NCBI GenBank assembly: GCA_021204025.1 | Contig: JAJQAC010000066.1 | Coordinates: forward strand, 1 to 64,000 | Reading direction: 5' to 3' | Length of the DNA: 64,000 nt | DNA from: Clostridiales bacterium | GTDB lineage: Bacteria; Bacillota; Clostridia; Lachnospirales; Lachnospiraceae | In this document: positions 54,413 to 63,289 of the stretch, in pieces | How positions within the stretch are numbered: the stretch's first letter is position 1 | Layout: the number at the start of each line of letters is the position of its first letter | Notes under the pieces: model-generated | What the model was told of the DNA's origin: nothing | The model's database searches: none | What the model saw: only the letters and a program-made list of their open reading frames with translations | Made by a program: the position numbers and the translations under genes

Positions 54413-55064
54413 CAACTCTCTCCCTTTTTTCCTGTCGGTCATCATCCGGCAGAACTCCCAGTTCTTCCTCTACCTCCTGCTCGATCTCAGCTTCTTCCTC
54501 AGGCAAAATCGTTGGCAGATCCGTGACAGATCCCAGCCCAAACCTTCTCAGAAACTCCTCCGTCGTCGCAAACAACGCCGGACGACCAGGCGCATCCATC
54601 CTGCCGGCCTCATATACCAGCCCATATTCAACTAGGCGGTTTACCGCATGGTCGGACGATACTCCGCGGATTCTGGAAATTTCCGTCTTTGTCACCGGCT
54701 GTTTATATGCGATAATCGACAGAGTCTCCAGCACCACTTCTGTCAGAACCTGTTTTTTCGGTGTAGCAGCGACCCGGATCAGATTTTCATAATATTCCGC
54801 TTTTGTGGTCATCTGATAGGAATCCTCCAGCGCAATGATCTGCATCCCACGGTTTTCCCGCCGATAGCGCTCCTGCAGTTTTTCTGTTACCTGCTGGGCA
54901 ATGCCCTCACACTGGCCAATCGCCGCCGCGAGCTGACGAAGCTCCACCGGATGACCCATCGTAAAAAGAACTGCCTCGATCACAGCCTCCCAGTCAGACT
55001 GTCCGTCCGGAGTCTTATCCTGGGTCATCCCGGCTGCTCTTTCTTCTTCGTTCCATTCTCCCAT
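54354..55064 (-). CDS. scpB: Segregation and condensation protein B
   Basis: The 236-residue protein has two winged-helix domains ([22 protein letters not shown] and [20 protein letters not shown]) ending in [18 protein letters not shown]. An acidic, low-complexity tail of about 55 residues makes it longer than usual and runs 59 bases into dut. ScpB with ScpA and SMC forms the chromosome-compacting complex. It follows scpA by seven bases. Confidence 0.95.
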   Translation of the reverse strand: MGEWNEEERAAGMTQDKTPDGQSDWEAVIEAVLFTMGHPVELRQLAAAIGQCEGIAQQVTEKLQERYRRENRGMQIIALEDSYQMTTKAEYYENLIRVAATPKKQVLTEVVLETLSIIAYKQPVTKTEISRIRGVSSDHAVNRLVEYGLVYEAGRMDAPGRPALFATTEEFLRRFGLGSVTDLPTILPEEEAEIEQEVEEELGVLPDDDRQEKRERVDDGRNEEQSAPEDNKDQVF

Positions 55065-55071
55065 CGCTGCA

Positions 55072-55869
55072 CTATCCTTCCAGTCCGGACAGATCTGTCA
55101 GATCCAGCTCCGTCTCATCGCCTTCTTTTTCCAGTGTCTCTATGTAAATTTCATCAAAAAGCTCTTCCTGCGTCAAAGCGATTTTTCCCAGCTTCATCAA
55201 TTCCAGCACAGCAAGGAAGGTTACCACAATCTCCATACGGTCTCCCTGCCGTTCCAGCGTCTGGCGGAAACTGAATTTCGGATGTCTGCGCGCATAGGCC
55301 ATGACATCATAAATCCGCGTTTCCAATCGGACCGGTTCCTTCCTGATCTGGCTGAACTGACTGCGGATCGGGTCAATCCGATCTTCCCTCCGCTTCATGA
55401 CCGAATCAAAAATCCGCTGCATCTTTGCCAGAGTCAGTCCGTCCAGAAGCTGATCCAGATCCACCGGCGGTTCATACCGCTTCACCTCGGGCGGGATGGA
55501 AGGCTGCCGGCAGACGACGGCACCGGTCTCTTCTTCCAGCGTGACAAGTTCTCCTGCCATCCGTTTATATTTCTTATACTCCAGCAATCTTGCGACCAGT
55601 TCTGCCCTCGGATCTTCTTCTTCCCCTTCCTCGTCCGGTTCCACCGGCAGAAGCATCCGTGATTTGATATCCAGAAGTGTAGCTGCCATCACCAGGAAAT
55701 CACTAACCACATTCAGATCTTCCTGTTCCATGTGGCTGACATAATCCAGATACTGGCGGGTAATCTCCACGATCGGAATATCATAAATATCCACCTTACT
55801 GCGATCAATCAGATGCAGGAGCAGATCCAGCGGACCTTCAAACTTTTCCAGCTTATAATAAATCGCCAT
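55072..55869 (-). CDS. scpA: Segregation and condensation protein A
   Basis: From ATG 55869 (GGAGAG seven bases upstream) the product is 265 residues. It has the kleisin N-terminal motif YKLEKFEGPLDLLLHLIDRSKVDIYDIPI and a C-terminal winged helix (VTFLAVLELMKLGKIALTQEELFDEI). It bridges SMC heads. An in-frame 50-residue upstream extension crosses the promoter and is rejected. First gene of the scpA-scpB-dut-TPR-hflX run. Confidence 0.96.
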   Translation of the reverse strand: MAIYYKLEKFEGPLDLLLHLIDRSKVDIYDIPIVEITRQYLDYVSHMEQEDLNVVSDFLVMAATLLDIKSRMLLPVEPDEEGEEEDPRAELVARLLEYKKYKRMAGELVTLEEETGAVVCRQPSIPPEVKRYEPPVDLDQLLDGLTLAKMQRIFDSVMKRREDRIDPIRSQFSQIRKEPVRLETRIYDVMAYARRHPKFSFRQTLERQGDRMEIVVTFLAVLELMKLGKIALTQEELFDEIYIETLEKEGDETELDLTDLSGLEG

Positions 55870-55902
55870 TTCCCCGCTCTCCTTTTGCCAAACACATTCG
55901 TA

Positions 55903-55931
55903 AGTATAACAAAAAAGGAAGTTTCTGTAAA
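55903..55931 (-). promoter_or_regulatory. Sigma-A promoter of scpA
   Basis: On the minus strand TTTACA (55931-55926) and TATACT (55908-55903) are 17 bases apart, about 30 bases before the scpA start and after a terminator. Confidence 0.7.
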
Positions 55932-55955
55932 GACTCAACGAGCTTTGCCACAAAC

Positions 55956-55983
55956 GCAAAAACCGACCCTCACGGTCGGTTTC
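55956..55983 (-). terminator. Intrinsic terminator of the metallophosphoesterase gene
   Basis: On the minus strand ACCGACC and GGTCGGT pair around a five-base loop and are followed by TTTTG. Confidence 0.78.
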
Positions 55984-56061
55984 TCTCCGGTTTCTGATTT
56001 TCTTTTCCACACAACACATACCCGCAGGTACTTAACCGCCGGCAGCATACCTTTCCTTGAT

Positions 56062-56961
56062 TCACTTCTGCTGTCCGGACATTCCCGGTTCCAGCCGGAT
56101 CACACATACCTGCGGGAGATTACCCAGCCGGATATTGACAGAATGTGTCCCCAGCCCCCGTCCTACAAGCATCCGGCGCTCACCCTTTTCAAAGGTTCCC
56201 GCGCAGTAACGTGAAAAGAACTGATACTGTGGTGTCATAAGCCCGCCGAGCACCGGCAGCCGGATAGTACCGCCATGAAAATGACCAGCCAGCGTAAGAT
56301 CCGCGCCCCATCCAACATAAGCATCAAAAAACAGCGGATTGTGCGCCAGCAATATCTGATAACGTTCCGGCTCCGGTTTCCCCAGATGTGCCGTGACAAC
56401 ACGCGCCGACAGATTCGGCGGGAAGAAATTATCATAATACTTTTTATCGAGATTCAATCCGCTGATCCGCACATCATCCCACAGAAAGGCAGAACCGTCA
56501 GAAAGATATCTGATCCGGTTCTTATGCAGGATCCTGCGGAATTTCTGATAGAGTCCCCGGTACTCCTCCGGTTCCTGCCACATCCGTTGTTCATGATTTC
56601 CATTGGCATAATAAACCGGACATAACCCTGCCAGATCTTCCAGCAGATCTTCCGTTACCGCAAGCTCTGCTTTCCGGGGCTTTACCAGCATCATATCTCC
56701 GCCGATCAGAACCGCGTCCGGACGGATTTGCCGTACCGCATCCAGCAGGCGCCGGTTTCTCTGTCCAAATTCCCGGTCATGAAGATCTGTAAGAAATACC
56801 AGCGTATGGGCACTTCGAATCTTCGGAGACGCAATTTTCGTTTCCTCCACTACAAAATGAGCCCGTTCATATTCGGATCGCAGCAGCGCCGCTGCCAGCG
56901 CCGCGGTTCCCGCCGCTGCTCCCATTTCCAGAAACCGATGATTATGATTCACGAATCGCAT
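56062..56961 (-). CDS. Metallophosphoesterase, YkuE-like, possibly membrane-attached
   Basis: The 299-residue protein has the calcineurin-like metal motifs in order: FLTDLHD, IGGDMM, YANGNHE, LLAHNP and LAGHFHGG. An N-terminal hydrophobic, alanine-rich segment (about residues 12-27) may be an anchor or signal. YkuE-type enzymes act on phosphoesters outside the membrane. Its ATG immediately follows the HAD gene stop, with AGGAG inside that gene, so the two are coupled. Confidence 0.9.
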   Translation of the reverse strand: MRFVNHNHRFLEMGAAAGTAALAAALLRSEYERAHFVVEETKIASPKIRSAHTLVFLTDLHDREFGQRNRRLLDAVRQIRPDAVLIGGDMMLVKPRKAELAVTEDLLEDLAGLCPVYYANGNHEQRMWQEPEEYRGLYQKFRRILHKNRIRYLSDGSAFLWDDVRISGLNLDKKYYDNFFPPNLSARVVTAHLGKPEPERYQILLAHNPLFFDAYVGWGADLTLAGHFHGGTIRLPVLGGLMTPQYQFFSRYCAGTFEKGERRMLVGRGLGTHSVNIRLGNLPQVCVIRLEPGMSGQQK

Positions 56962-57648
56962 TCAACTCCTTCCGGATGCCGGATGATCCTTTTCTTTCAA
57001 CCATGTCGCCACCTCATGCAGAGAACGGTAGACAGCCGCTGCCCGTTGCCGGATCATCGGTGTCGGCGGCGTCAGATCCGGAACCATAATAACCGCAAAG
57101 CCTCCGGCAAATCCGGCCGCCACCCCGTTCAGGCTGTCTTCCAGTACCAGGCAGTTGGCAGGTCTTTCTCCTGCCAGTTCTGCCGCACGCAAAAAGATTT
57201 CCGGATCCGGCTTCGCGTGACTTACCATATTGCCCGTGATCATTCCGTCAAAATATGCTTCGACTCCGGCTTCTCTCAGATTATTGACTGTATATTCCGC
57301 GGAACTCGCGGTTGCCAGTATTATTTTATACCCGTTTTCCTTTAAATATTCAAGAAGTTCCCGAAGTCCCGGCTTAACCGGCACTCCCCGTTCTCTTAAA
57401 ATCTTCCTCACATATTCCCATTTGCGCTCTCTGAGCGGGGTTAACGGGAAATCCGCGCCAAAAGTTTCCCGGAAACGTATCGTCGCATCCTCAAGGTTCA
57501 TGCCCCGGATTGTGCTTAAAAAGGACTCTTCGAGATGGATCCCCATCTCCTGTCCCGCCAGATCCCAGGCCTCCGATGACACCCTCTCGGTATCAAACAT
57601 CAGTCCGTCCTGATCAAAAATCACCGCGCGAATATCCTGCTTCTTCAT
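56962..57648 (-). CDS. HAD superfamily hydrolase, beta-phosphoglucomutase-like
   Basis: From ATG 57648 (GGGGAGG nine bases upstream) the product is 228 residues. HAD motif I is FDQDGLMFDTE, motif II ILATAS, and motif III KPDPEIF with VLEDSLNGV. The helical cap of subclass I is present. Members are sugar-phosphate phosphatases or mutases; the substrate cannot be told. It starts 17 bases after the DD-carboxypeptidase stop and runs into the phosphoesterase gene. Confidence 0.92.
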   Translation of the reverse strand: MKKQDIRAVIFDQDGLMFDTERVSSEAWDLAGQEMGIHLEESFLSTIRGMNLEDATIRFRETFGADFPLTPLRERKWEYVRKILRERGVPVKPGLRELLEYLKENGYKIILATASSAEYTVNNLREAGVEAYFDGMITGNMVSHAKPDPEIFLRAAELAGERPANCLVLEDSLNGVAAGFAGGFAVIMVPDLTPPTPMIRQRAAAVYRSLHEVATWLKEKDHPASGRS

Positions 57649-57665
57649 TCTTTGATTCCTCCCCC

Positions 57666-59195
57666 TTACTGCCATATTCCATTCGCATCCACCGTATATC
57701 CGTCCGGCGTCACCGTATTGGTAAGCATTGCGCCATCACTGTCCAGATAATACCAGTTCCCGTTATCCTGGATCCACTGACCTTTCATCGTGTAGCCGAT
57801 CGTGGGCTTCAGATAATACCAGTTCCCGTTTACGTATTTCCAGCCTGTCGCCATCTTCCCATCAGACTCAAAATAATAGTCCAGTCCGCTGACAGTCACC
57901 CATTCGTCCGCAGCCAGACTTCCGTCGTCTTTATAATAATACCACTCTCCGCTCACCTGATTCCATCCGGACTGCACACTTGTCTGGCTCCCCGGACCTC
58001 CTGTCGATGCTGTCGACGGATTCGAGCTGCCTACAACAGCCGTACCACCCGGTCCTGTGACGACCCCCGTTGTCTGGGATGAAACTGCCGGACCTGTTAC
58101 CGTTGCCGTCGTCGAAGAACTCTGATCGGACGTTGAGGGATTTGCCTGAGCCGTCTGACTGCCCGCGATCACTACACTGCTCCCGCTCTGTCCGGATGCG
58201 CCCGGACCTGTCACCGTCGTCTGACCGGTCTGAGCAGTTTCCGACGTCCACGATGACGCGCTTCGACCGGTCAGCGTCTCGTAATTTTCAAATCCATAAT
58301 CCAGCATTGCTTTGGTATCTGTGTAATGAGTGCCCGATGATTTCAAAACCACCGCAACCAGACGCACGCCGTTACGCTCTACTCCTGTTACGAGAGTATT
58401 GCCTGCCGCGGATGTATAACCGGTCTTGCCGCCGATAATTCCCTCATAATAACGCGAATCTGAGGGATACATCATCTTGTGTCCCATCGTGATGGTATGC
58501 GCCGCCGCATTCTGCACAGCCGGGAATTCGTAACTCAATGTCGTATCAATCTTCTGAAAGGTCTCGCTCTCCAGCGCCGCGGCCAGTATCAGACACATAT
58601 CATAAGCCGTCGTCTTGTGTGTGGAATCTGTCAGCCCGTGCGGATTGGAAAAATGAGTATTCTTACAGCCAAGACTGGCCGCCTTCTGATTCATCAGATC
58701 CGCAAACGCACTGTTGCTCCCGGAAATATGCTCCGCAAGACCATTCCCGATCTCATTGGCAGACTTTAGAAGCAGTCCGTACAGCGCCTGCTCAACCGTA
58801 AGCTGATCGCCTTCCGAGATATCGAGCGATACCGCCCCGGACTCCAGATTGGTCGTCGCCGTCGCGGAAAACGTCACAATATCATCCAGGCTGCAGTACT
58901 CCAGCGTAAGCAGCGCTGTCATCACCTTGGTAATGCTTGCCGGATAAAACTGCTCATCCTGATTTTTCCCGTATAATACCTGCCCCGTCCTTGCATCCAT
59001 CAGACAGGCGCCCTGTGCCGAAACCGTCGGTTCCTCCAGGTCAGCCGACGATGATGAAGCATCGGAAGTCACTGTTGTCGGTGAGGACACCGTGATCGGC
59101 GTCAATACCGTTTCTGCATATACCGTCTGTCCCAAAAGCAGCGCGAAACCAAGTCCCAGCCCCGCAGCCCGCCTGCATATCTCCCTTAATCTCAT
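57666..59195 (-). CDS. D-alanyl-D-alanine carboxypeptidase with C-terminal cell-wall-binding repeats
   Basis: The 509-residue protein has a signal peptide and a penicillin-binding domain with SITK (87-90), SAN (145-147) and KTG (257-259). A Ser/Thr/Gly-rich linker covers about residues 315-410. Choline-binding-type aromatic repeats (GEWYYYKDDG, NWYYL, NWYYLDSDG) end the protein. It trims the terminal D-Ala of peptidoglycan stem peptides outside the cell; the repeats attach it to the wall. The linker sequence is simple and may vary between strains. AGGAG precedes the ATG. Confidence 0.94.
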   Translation of the reverse strand: MRLREICRRAAGLGLGFALLLGQTVYAETVLTPITVSSPTTVTSDASSSSADLEEPTVSAQGACLMDARTGQVLYGKNQDEQFYPASITKVMTALLTLEYCSLDDIVTFSATATTNLESGAVSLDISEGDQLTVEQALYGLLLKSANEIGNGLAEHISGSNSAFADLMNQKAASLGCKNTHFSNPHGLTDSTHKTTAYDMCLILAAALESETFQKIDTTLSYEFPAVQNAAAHTITMGHKMMYPSDSRYYEGIIGGKTGYTSAAGNTLVTGVERNGVRLVAVVLKSSGTHYTDTKAMLDYGFENYETLTGRSASSWTSETAQTGQTTVTGPGASGQSGSSVVIAGSQTAQANPSTSDQSSSTTATVTGPAVSSQTTGVVTGPGGTAVVGSSNPSTASTGGPGSQTSVQSGWNQVSGEWYYYKDDGSLAADEWVTVSGLDYYFESDGKMATGWKYVNGNWYYLKPTIGYTMKGQWIQDNGNWYYLDSDGAMLTNTVTPDGYTVDANGIWQ

Positions 59196-59373
59196 AACCC
59201 TTCTCCTGTCGTATTTTCTGAAGATCCGTCATTCCGTCATACAGCAGGCATCAAAGACAGTGCAGTGCCATCCTGCTCATTTCCGGAAGCTGTATTTAAG
59301 CATAACACAGAATCTGATAAAAAAGTATGACAAATCCATTAAATTTGCTGAAATACTTTTTTCACTCTGCAGC

Positions 59374-59420
59374 AAAAAAACGTCCCTATGGCATTCAGAC
59401 TCATCTGCCACAGGAACGTT
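59374..59420 (-). terminator. Intrinsic terminator of the serine-rich protein gene
   Basis: On the minus strand AACGTTCCTGTGGCA and TGCCATAGGGACGTT pair (two mismatches) around about 12 bases and are followed by TTTTT. It begins about 17 bases after the stop codon. Confidence 0.82.
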
Positions 59421-59436
59421 TCTTTATTCCGGATAA

Positions 59437-60213
59437 TTATTCCACTACGATAATCTGCAGGGTACACGAAGTCGGTATCTGGCAATGTACCAGCTGGTTT
59501 TCAATGTCTACAGAGGTCGGATCCAGATAGCTGTACTGCTGTGTCCAGTTATTATAGCACAGCACAACCAGCTTTCCGGCGTTCTCTGTCGTAATCGCCG
59601 AGCAGTAAATCGTTGCAGGACCGCCCGCCTCGTTTCTGGCAGCGAGCGTCGGACCCAGGGTAGTCTTTCCTGAAGTATCCAGACCTGTGATACCGCTCAG
59701 ATCTCCTTTGTCCGCCTTATCAAGAGCCGCTACCACTGCTTCCGGCAGACCTGCTCTCTTCGCCACTCCACTTGTTACATAGGTAGTTCCGGGATTGTTT
59801 ACCTCTTTGTGTTCGGCTGTATGTTCCGCAACCAGGGCGATCGTGATACCCGTAGCCGGATCATAATAGGCAGCACCGGCGTCATACGTAGAACCAGACT
59901 CGGTTGTAACAACAGCAGCTGTTGTCTCAATGATACCGCTGTCTGTCGTTGTGGTGCCGCTGCTCTCCGTCGAACTGACAGATGAACTCGATGTCGAGCC
60001 GCTAGGACCGCCTGCTACATACACGCTGCTGGAGCTGCTGGAACTGCTGCTACTGCTGGAGCCGCCGCCACCGCCACCGCCGCCGCTGCTGCTATTGCTG
60101 GAGGCCGGCCGGCTGGACCCACTCGATGTGCTCGTACTGCCTGCTGCAAACACAGCTGCCGGCATCGCTACCAGCACCATCGCAAGCAGAAGAGCTTTCA
60201 ATGATCGTTTCAT
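59437..60213 (-). CDS. Secreted serine/glycine-rich hypothetical protein
   Basis: From ATG 60213 the product is 258 residues. It starts with a clear signal peptide (MKRSLKALLLAMVLVAMPAAVFA). A low-complexity region follows with runs of eight Gly and twelve Ser, then a Ser/Thr-rich stretch. A C-terminal domain of about 130 residues has no family I recognise (GITIALVAEHTAEHKEVNNPG..., WTQQYSYLD). It lies 59 bases after the LCP gene, at the end of the capsule-control genes, so a surface role is plausible. The homopolymer-like codons (60020-60110) could be prone to length change. Confidence 0.8.
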   Translation of the reverse strand: MKRSLKALLLAMVLVAMPAAVFAAGSTSTSSGSSRPASSNSSSGGGGGGGGSSSSSSSSSSSSVYVAGGPSGSTSSSSVSSTESSGTTTTDSGIIETTAAVVTTESGSTYDAGAAYYDPATGITIALVAEHTAEHKEVNNPGTTYVTSGVAKRAGLPEAVVAALDKADKGDLSGITGLDTSGKTTLGPTLAARNEAGGPATIYCSAITTENAGKLVVLCYNNWTQQYSYLDPTSVDIENQLVHCQIPTSCTLQIIVVE

Positions 60214-60272
60214 TTTTATCACCATCCTTTTTTTATTTTCAATAAACGGCCCCATGCCGTATATTGCATTTA

Positions 60273-61541
60273 TCATGTTGTCTCACGGTAAAACAACTTT
60301 AAAACCATCGGGATCGCCTGATTGAAGTTTACATGATACTCGTCAAACGTATCTGTCGTGATCCCCAGACCCGGCAGAGTATAGAAAGAGTCATCCTCAA
60401 GTGTGCCGCTGTTTAAGGAATCAACCGCGATCTTAAGATACTGTGACTTATCCATATCCGTGATCATATAATCCTGAATCATGTCAAAGAGACGCACCAC
60501 GATACCGCTGTCTTCTTTTGACTTTTCCTGAAGTGTCTTAAAATACTGCCGGATATATTCCCGGTGCTGATCCATACGGTATACCGCGCTGTGATCTCTC
60601 TCGATATCCCGATAACGGACAAAGGCTTCCGCCTGGCTCCCTCGCAGAGTAACCTGACTTCCCATCACAAACTCCGGGTCTTTTTTCTCCATCCCGTCAG
60701 TCGGGATCGTAACGGTCACGCCGCCTACCGCATCATTTAGCTCTGCAATCACAGCGGTATCCACCGCCAGATAATGATCAATCTCAAGGCCGCACAACAC
60801 ATCAGAAGCCGCCTCCACCATCCGTTCACAACTGTCGGTACTGCCATCTCCGTAACCAAAGGCCAACGTCAGGTGATCGAGCCACAGTCCCAGATCATTG
60901 CCGTCCTCGTCTGTCTCCCTCACCGCAGTCATCGTATCTCTGGGAATCATCAGGACCTGAATCTGATTTCTCGCTGTATCCTGGGCAATCAGGAAAACAC
61001 CGTCTGCCTGTCCCGTCTCTCCAAACCCCCGGACTCCATCCATGGTGTCGTTCCGATCGATACCCATGCAGAGAATTGCTTTCATATAGCTGCTGCGTCG
61101 ATACGTTTTATCCTGCCAGGTAACCGTTCCGTCCTCATGATGAATCAGCTGCGCCTTCTGCTCCAGTCCCGCGCGATATAGCTGTCTGGATACCTCTGTT
61201 GTATCCGCACCAATCGATACTTCCTGAGTTGCCACACCAGCCGTCACGTCGCCTGTCCCGGTCTCCTGGGTCCCGGTACCAGCTGATTTTTCCTCTGCCA
61301 GTGCCGGTTCTGTCCCACTCTGTCCGGATTCTCCCGTCTGTGAACCGTCAGATGCCAGCTCCTGTCCCGGCACATTTTCCGCCTCAGCGGTCTGTCCGGT
61401 CCAAGCTGCGTACAACGCTTCCTGCGCTCTCCGCTCCTGATATTTCCCGATGCCATACCAGATAAAGACAGCTACGGCCGCCATGATTAAGCCGATCAGG
61501 GCATTTCTTATCTGGGTATAATGGCTTCGAAACCAGCTCAT
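60273..61541 (-). CDS. LytR-CpsA-Psr (LCP) family glycopolymer transferase
   Basis: The 422-residue protein has one membrane helix (ALIGLIMAAVAVFIWYGIG), a Gly/Thr-rich linker and an LCP domain. The domain is marked by CMGIDRND, QADGVFLIAQ, MIPRDTM and later RYRDIERDHSAVYRMDQHREYI. LCP enzymes attach capsule or wall polymers to peptidoglycan outside the membrane. Its start overlaps the kinase stop by four bases. It corresponds to CpsA of capsule operons. Confidence 0.94.
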   Translation of the reverse strand: MSWFRSHYTQIRNALIGLIMAAVAVFIWYGIGKYQERRAQEALYAAWTGQTAEAENVPGQELASDGSQTGESGQSGTEPALAEEKSAGTGTQETGTGDVTAGVATQEVSIGADTTEVSRQLYRAGLEQKAQLIHHEDGTVTWQDKTYRRSSYMKAILCMGIDRNDTMDGVRGFGETGQADGVFLIAQDTARNQIQVLMIPRDTMTAVRETDEDGNDLGLWLDHLTLAFGYGDGSTDSCERMVEAASDVLCGLEIDHYLAVDTAVIAELNDAVGGVTVTIPTDGMEKKDPEFVMGSQVTLRGSQAEAFVRYRDIERDHSAVYRMDQHREYIRQYFKTLQEKSKEDSGIVVRLFDMIQDYMITDMDKSQYLKIAVDSLNSGTLEDDSFYTLPGLGITTDTFDEYHVNFNQAIPMVLKLFYRETT

Positions 61542-62305
61542 GACTCTGCCTTATCCTCCCGGTCATACCGATTGTATTGGGCATATTTTCCGTATTTGCC
61601 ATACTTACCGTATTTGCCATATTTCGCATATTTGGAATATTTGCCGTAACGGTCATAGTACGAATCGTGATAGATATCAACCTTATTGAGCACCACGCCC
61701 AGGATCCGGCAGCCGGAACGTACCAGCTGTTCCTTTACTCTCTGTTCGAGACGATAGCTGATCGCTCCGCTCTCGATCACCAGAACGGCTCCGTCGCATT
61801 GACGCGCCACAATCGCTCCGTCGATCAGGTTTGCCATCGGGGGAGTATCGATAATCACATACTCATAGTTCTGCTTCGCATAAATCAGAAGCTCCGTAAA
61901 AAGATTTTCCTCCAGCAGCTCCGTCGGTTTCGGCGAATAGGGACCTGCAAAAATCACGTCCATATTATCGATGTTGGTTCCATAAATAATCTCATCCAGC
62001 ATTTTCTGTCCTGTCAGATAATGGGTCAGACCATTTACTTCTTCCAGAACATGATACCGGGTCACCAGAATACTCTTGCGGATATCGCAGTCGATCATCA
62101 GCGTCTTCTTGCCGATCTGTGCAAGCGACCGGGCGGCAGAGAAAGAAACATCGCTCTTACCCTCATCCGGCATCGCACTGGTAAACATAACGGTACGGAT
62201 ATTATTGCCGCAGAACTGCAAATTGGTTCTCAGAGTCTTGATCGCCTCATTATAGTTATAATCGTCCTTCGCCTCACTCTTAAGCGTAATTATCTGCTTT
62301 TCCAT
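61538..62305 (-). CDS. CpsD/CapB family tyrosine kinase with repetitive tyrosine tail
   Basis: The 255-residue BY-kinase has the Walker A variant SAMPDEGKSD near residue 47, Walker A' LMIDCDIRKS and Walker B VIIDTPP. The C-terminus is a striking cluster of 13 tyrosines, 11 of them spaced exactly three residues apart as YGK-type units. In this family the tail is autophosphorylated and controls capsule length. GKSD differs from the common GKST/GKSS. It overlaps both neighbours by a few bases and needs the adjacent chain-length protein as activator. Confidence 0.94.
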   Translation of the reverse strand: MEKQIITLKSEAKDDYNYNEAIKTLRTNLQFCGNNIRTVMFTSAMPDEGKSDVSFSAARSLAQIGKKTLMIDCDIRKSILVTRYHVLEEVNGLTHYLTGQKMLDEIIYGTNIDNMDVIFAGPYSPKPTELLEENLFTELLIYAKQNYEYVIIDTPPMANLIDGAIVARQCDGAVLVIESGAISYRLEQRVKEQLVRSGCRILGVVLNKVDIYHDSYYDRYGKYSKYAKYGKYGKYGKYGKYAQYNRYDREDKAES

Positions 62306-63102
62306 CAGCTTTTCCTCCGTTTCTCCGGCGCACGGTTTTTCCCGTGTTGATCCGACGAGGCCGGTTTATTCTTTGCCATCGCCTCTTTGTCTTCCGCCGT
62401 TTCATTTTCACGTACAGGAACCGCCGCAAGCACAGAGAGTTCCAGATACCTGACAACGTCCTCTTCTGTACGCACAGAATCATTCATAATCACTTCCAGA
62501 GTGATCAGGCCGCAGACAAGAACCATACCCGCTAACGCTCCGATCATCGCGTTTTTGGTATTGCTGGGGCTGGTTTTCTCTGTCGGTACCTCACCTGTCT
62601 CGATAATCTTCGGCGGCGCCATTTCCATAATATCAGCAATATAATCGGCTGATCTGGACGCTACCTCATCTACAATCTTCTTCGCTGTTTCCGGATCCGG
62701 ATCCGTAGCGGCAATCGTCAGGATACGTGTGTTCGTCGGATTATCAATCTTCAGCCTGCCTGCCAGCTGCCTGTATGTCATATCCAGGCCAAGGTTATGT
62801 ATGACGTCCTGCAACACCGGACGGCTTGTCACAATCACTTTATAATCCAATGTCAGCTGACTGCCGATCTGCAGATCCGCCAGCGAAGTAAGCGTTGTCT
62901 CCTTCGATAAAATATATACCATCGCGGAAGATGTATATTGCGGCGTCAACGCAAATACGCTATACGCACCCGCCAGTCCTCCGCCCAGTATCATCGCAGC
63001 AAGGATGATCCATATTCTCTTTTTAAATTCTAAAAGGATCTGTAGTAGATCGATCTCAATCACATCATCTCTGCCATTTCTCATGTTTTGTTTATTCTCC
63101 AT
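62305..63102 (-). CDS. Polysaccharide chain-length determinant (Wzz/CpsC) protein
   Basis: The 265-residue protein has the Wzz topology. An N-terminal membrane helix (IWIILAAMILGGGLAGAYSVFAL, about 31-53) precedes an extracellular domain, then a second helix (MIGALAGMVLVCGLITLEVI). A basic cytoplasmic tail (KKPASS...EKRRKS) ends it. In Firmicutes CpsC proteins activate the CpsD kinase. It follows the capsule phosphatase gene after a 187-base gap holding a structured repeat and an 18-base palindrome. Confidence 0.93.
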   Translation of the reverse strand: MENKQNMRNGRDDVIEIDLLQILLEFKKRIWIILAAMILGGGLAGAYSVFALTPQYTSSAMVYILSKETTLTSLADLQIGSQLTLDYKVIVTSRPVLQDVIHNLGLDMTYRQLAGRLKIDNPTNTRILTIAATDPDPETAKKIVDEVASRSADYIADIMEMAPPKIIETGEVPTEKTSPSNTKNAMIGALAGMVLVCGLITLEVIMNDSVRTEEDVVRYLELSVLAAVPVRENETAEDKEAMAKNKPASSDQHGKNRAPEKRRKS

Positions 63103-63116
63103 CCTGATTTCTCTTT

Positions 63117-63134
63117 GGTAACGGATCCGTTACC
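63117..63134. repeat. Perfect 18-base palindrome
   Basis: GGTAACGGATCCGTTACC is its own reverse complement. It lies 14 bases upstream of the chain-length gene start and about 16 bases from repeat copy E, in the position of the 3' hairpin module of the other copies. It may be an operator or part of the repeat. Confidence 0.6.
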
Positions 63135-63149
63135 TGCTCCCTCTTATTT

Positions 63150-63240
63150 ATGCACACGGGCGAATATGGAAATCTTGCAGCTCACGCTGCATCTGCCCGG
63201 CGCAGCGAGTATGAGACAAAAAAGCCGTCTCCTACTCGAT
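63150..63240 (-). repeat. Structured intergenic repeat, copy E
   Basis: On the minus strand P1 is CGAGTAGGAGAC/GTCTCATACTCG (63238-63206). P2 is GCGCCGGGC/GCCCGTGTGC with one bulged base. P3 is TGCAGC/GCTGCA with a GTGA (GNRA) loop (63191-63176). The bulge contains ATTTCC. It is clearly homologous to copies C and D with compensating base changes. Confidence 0.8.
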
Positions 63241-63289
63241 TTATCCATCAAGTTGCCATATAGAAAGGTTCACTCATCTTCTGTAACCT

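Noticed and set aside
59930-60325. Plus-strand leucine/proline-rich frame opposite the serine-rich protein
   Set aside because: It is the mirror of the Gly/Ser low-complexity tract; the signal peptide and ribosome site support the minus-strand gene.
61566-61662. Direct repeats that might suggest a CRISPR array
   Set aside because: The period is 9 bases, in frame, and encodes the tyrosine tail; there are no spacers.
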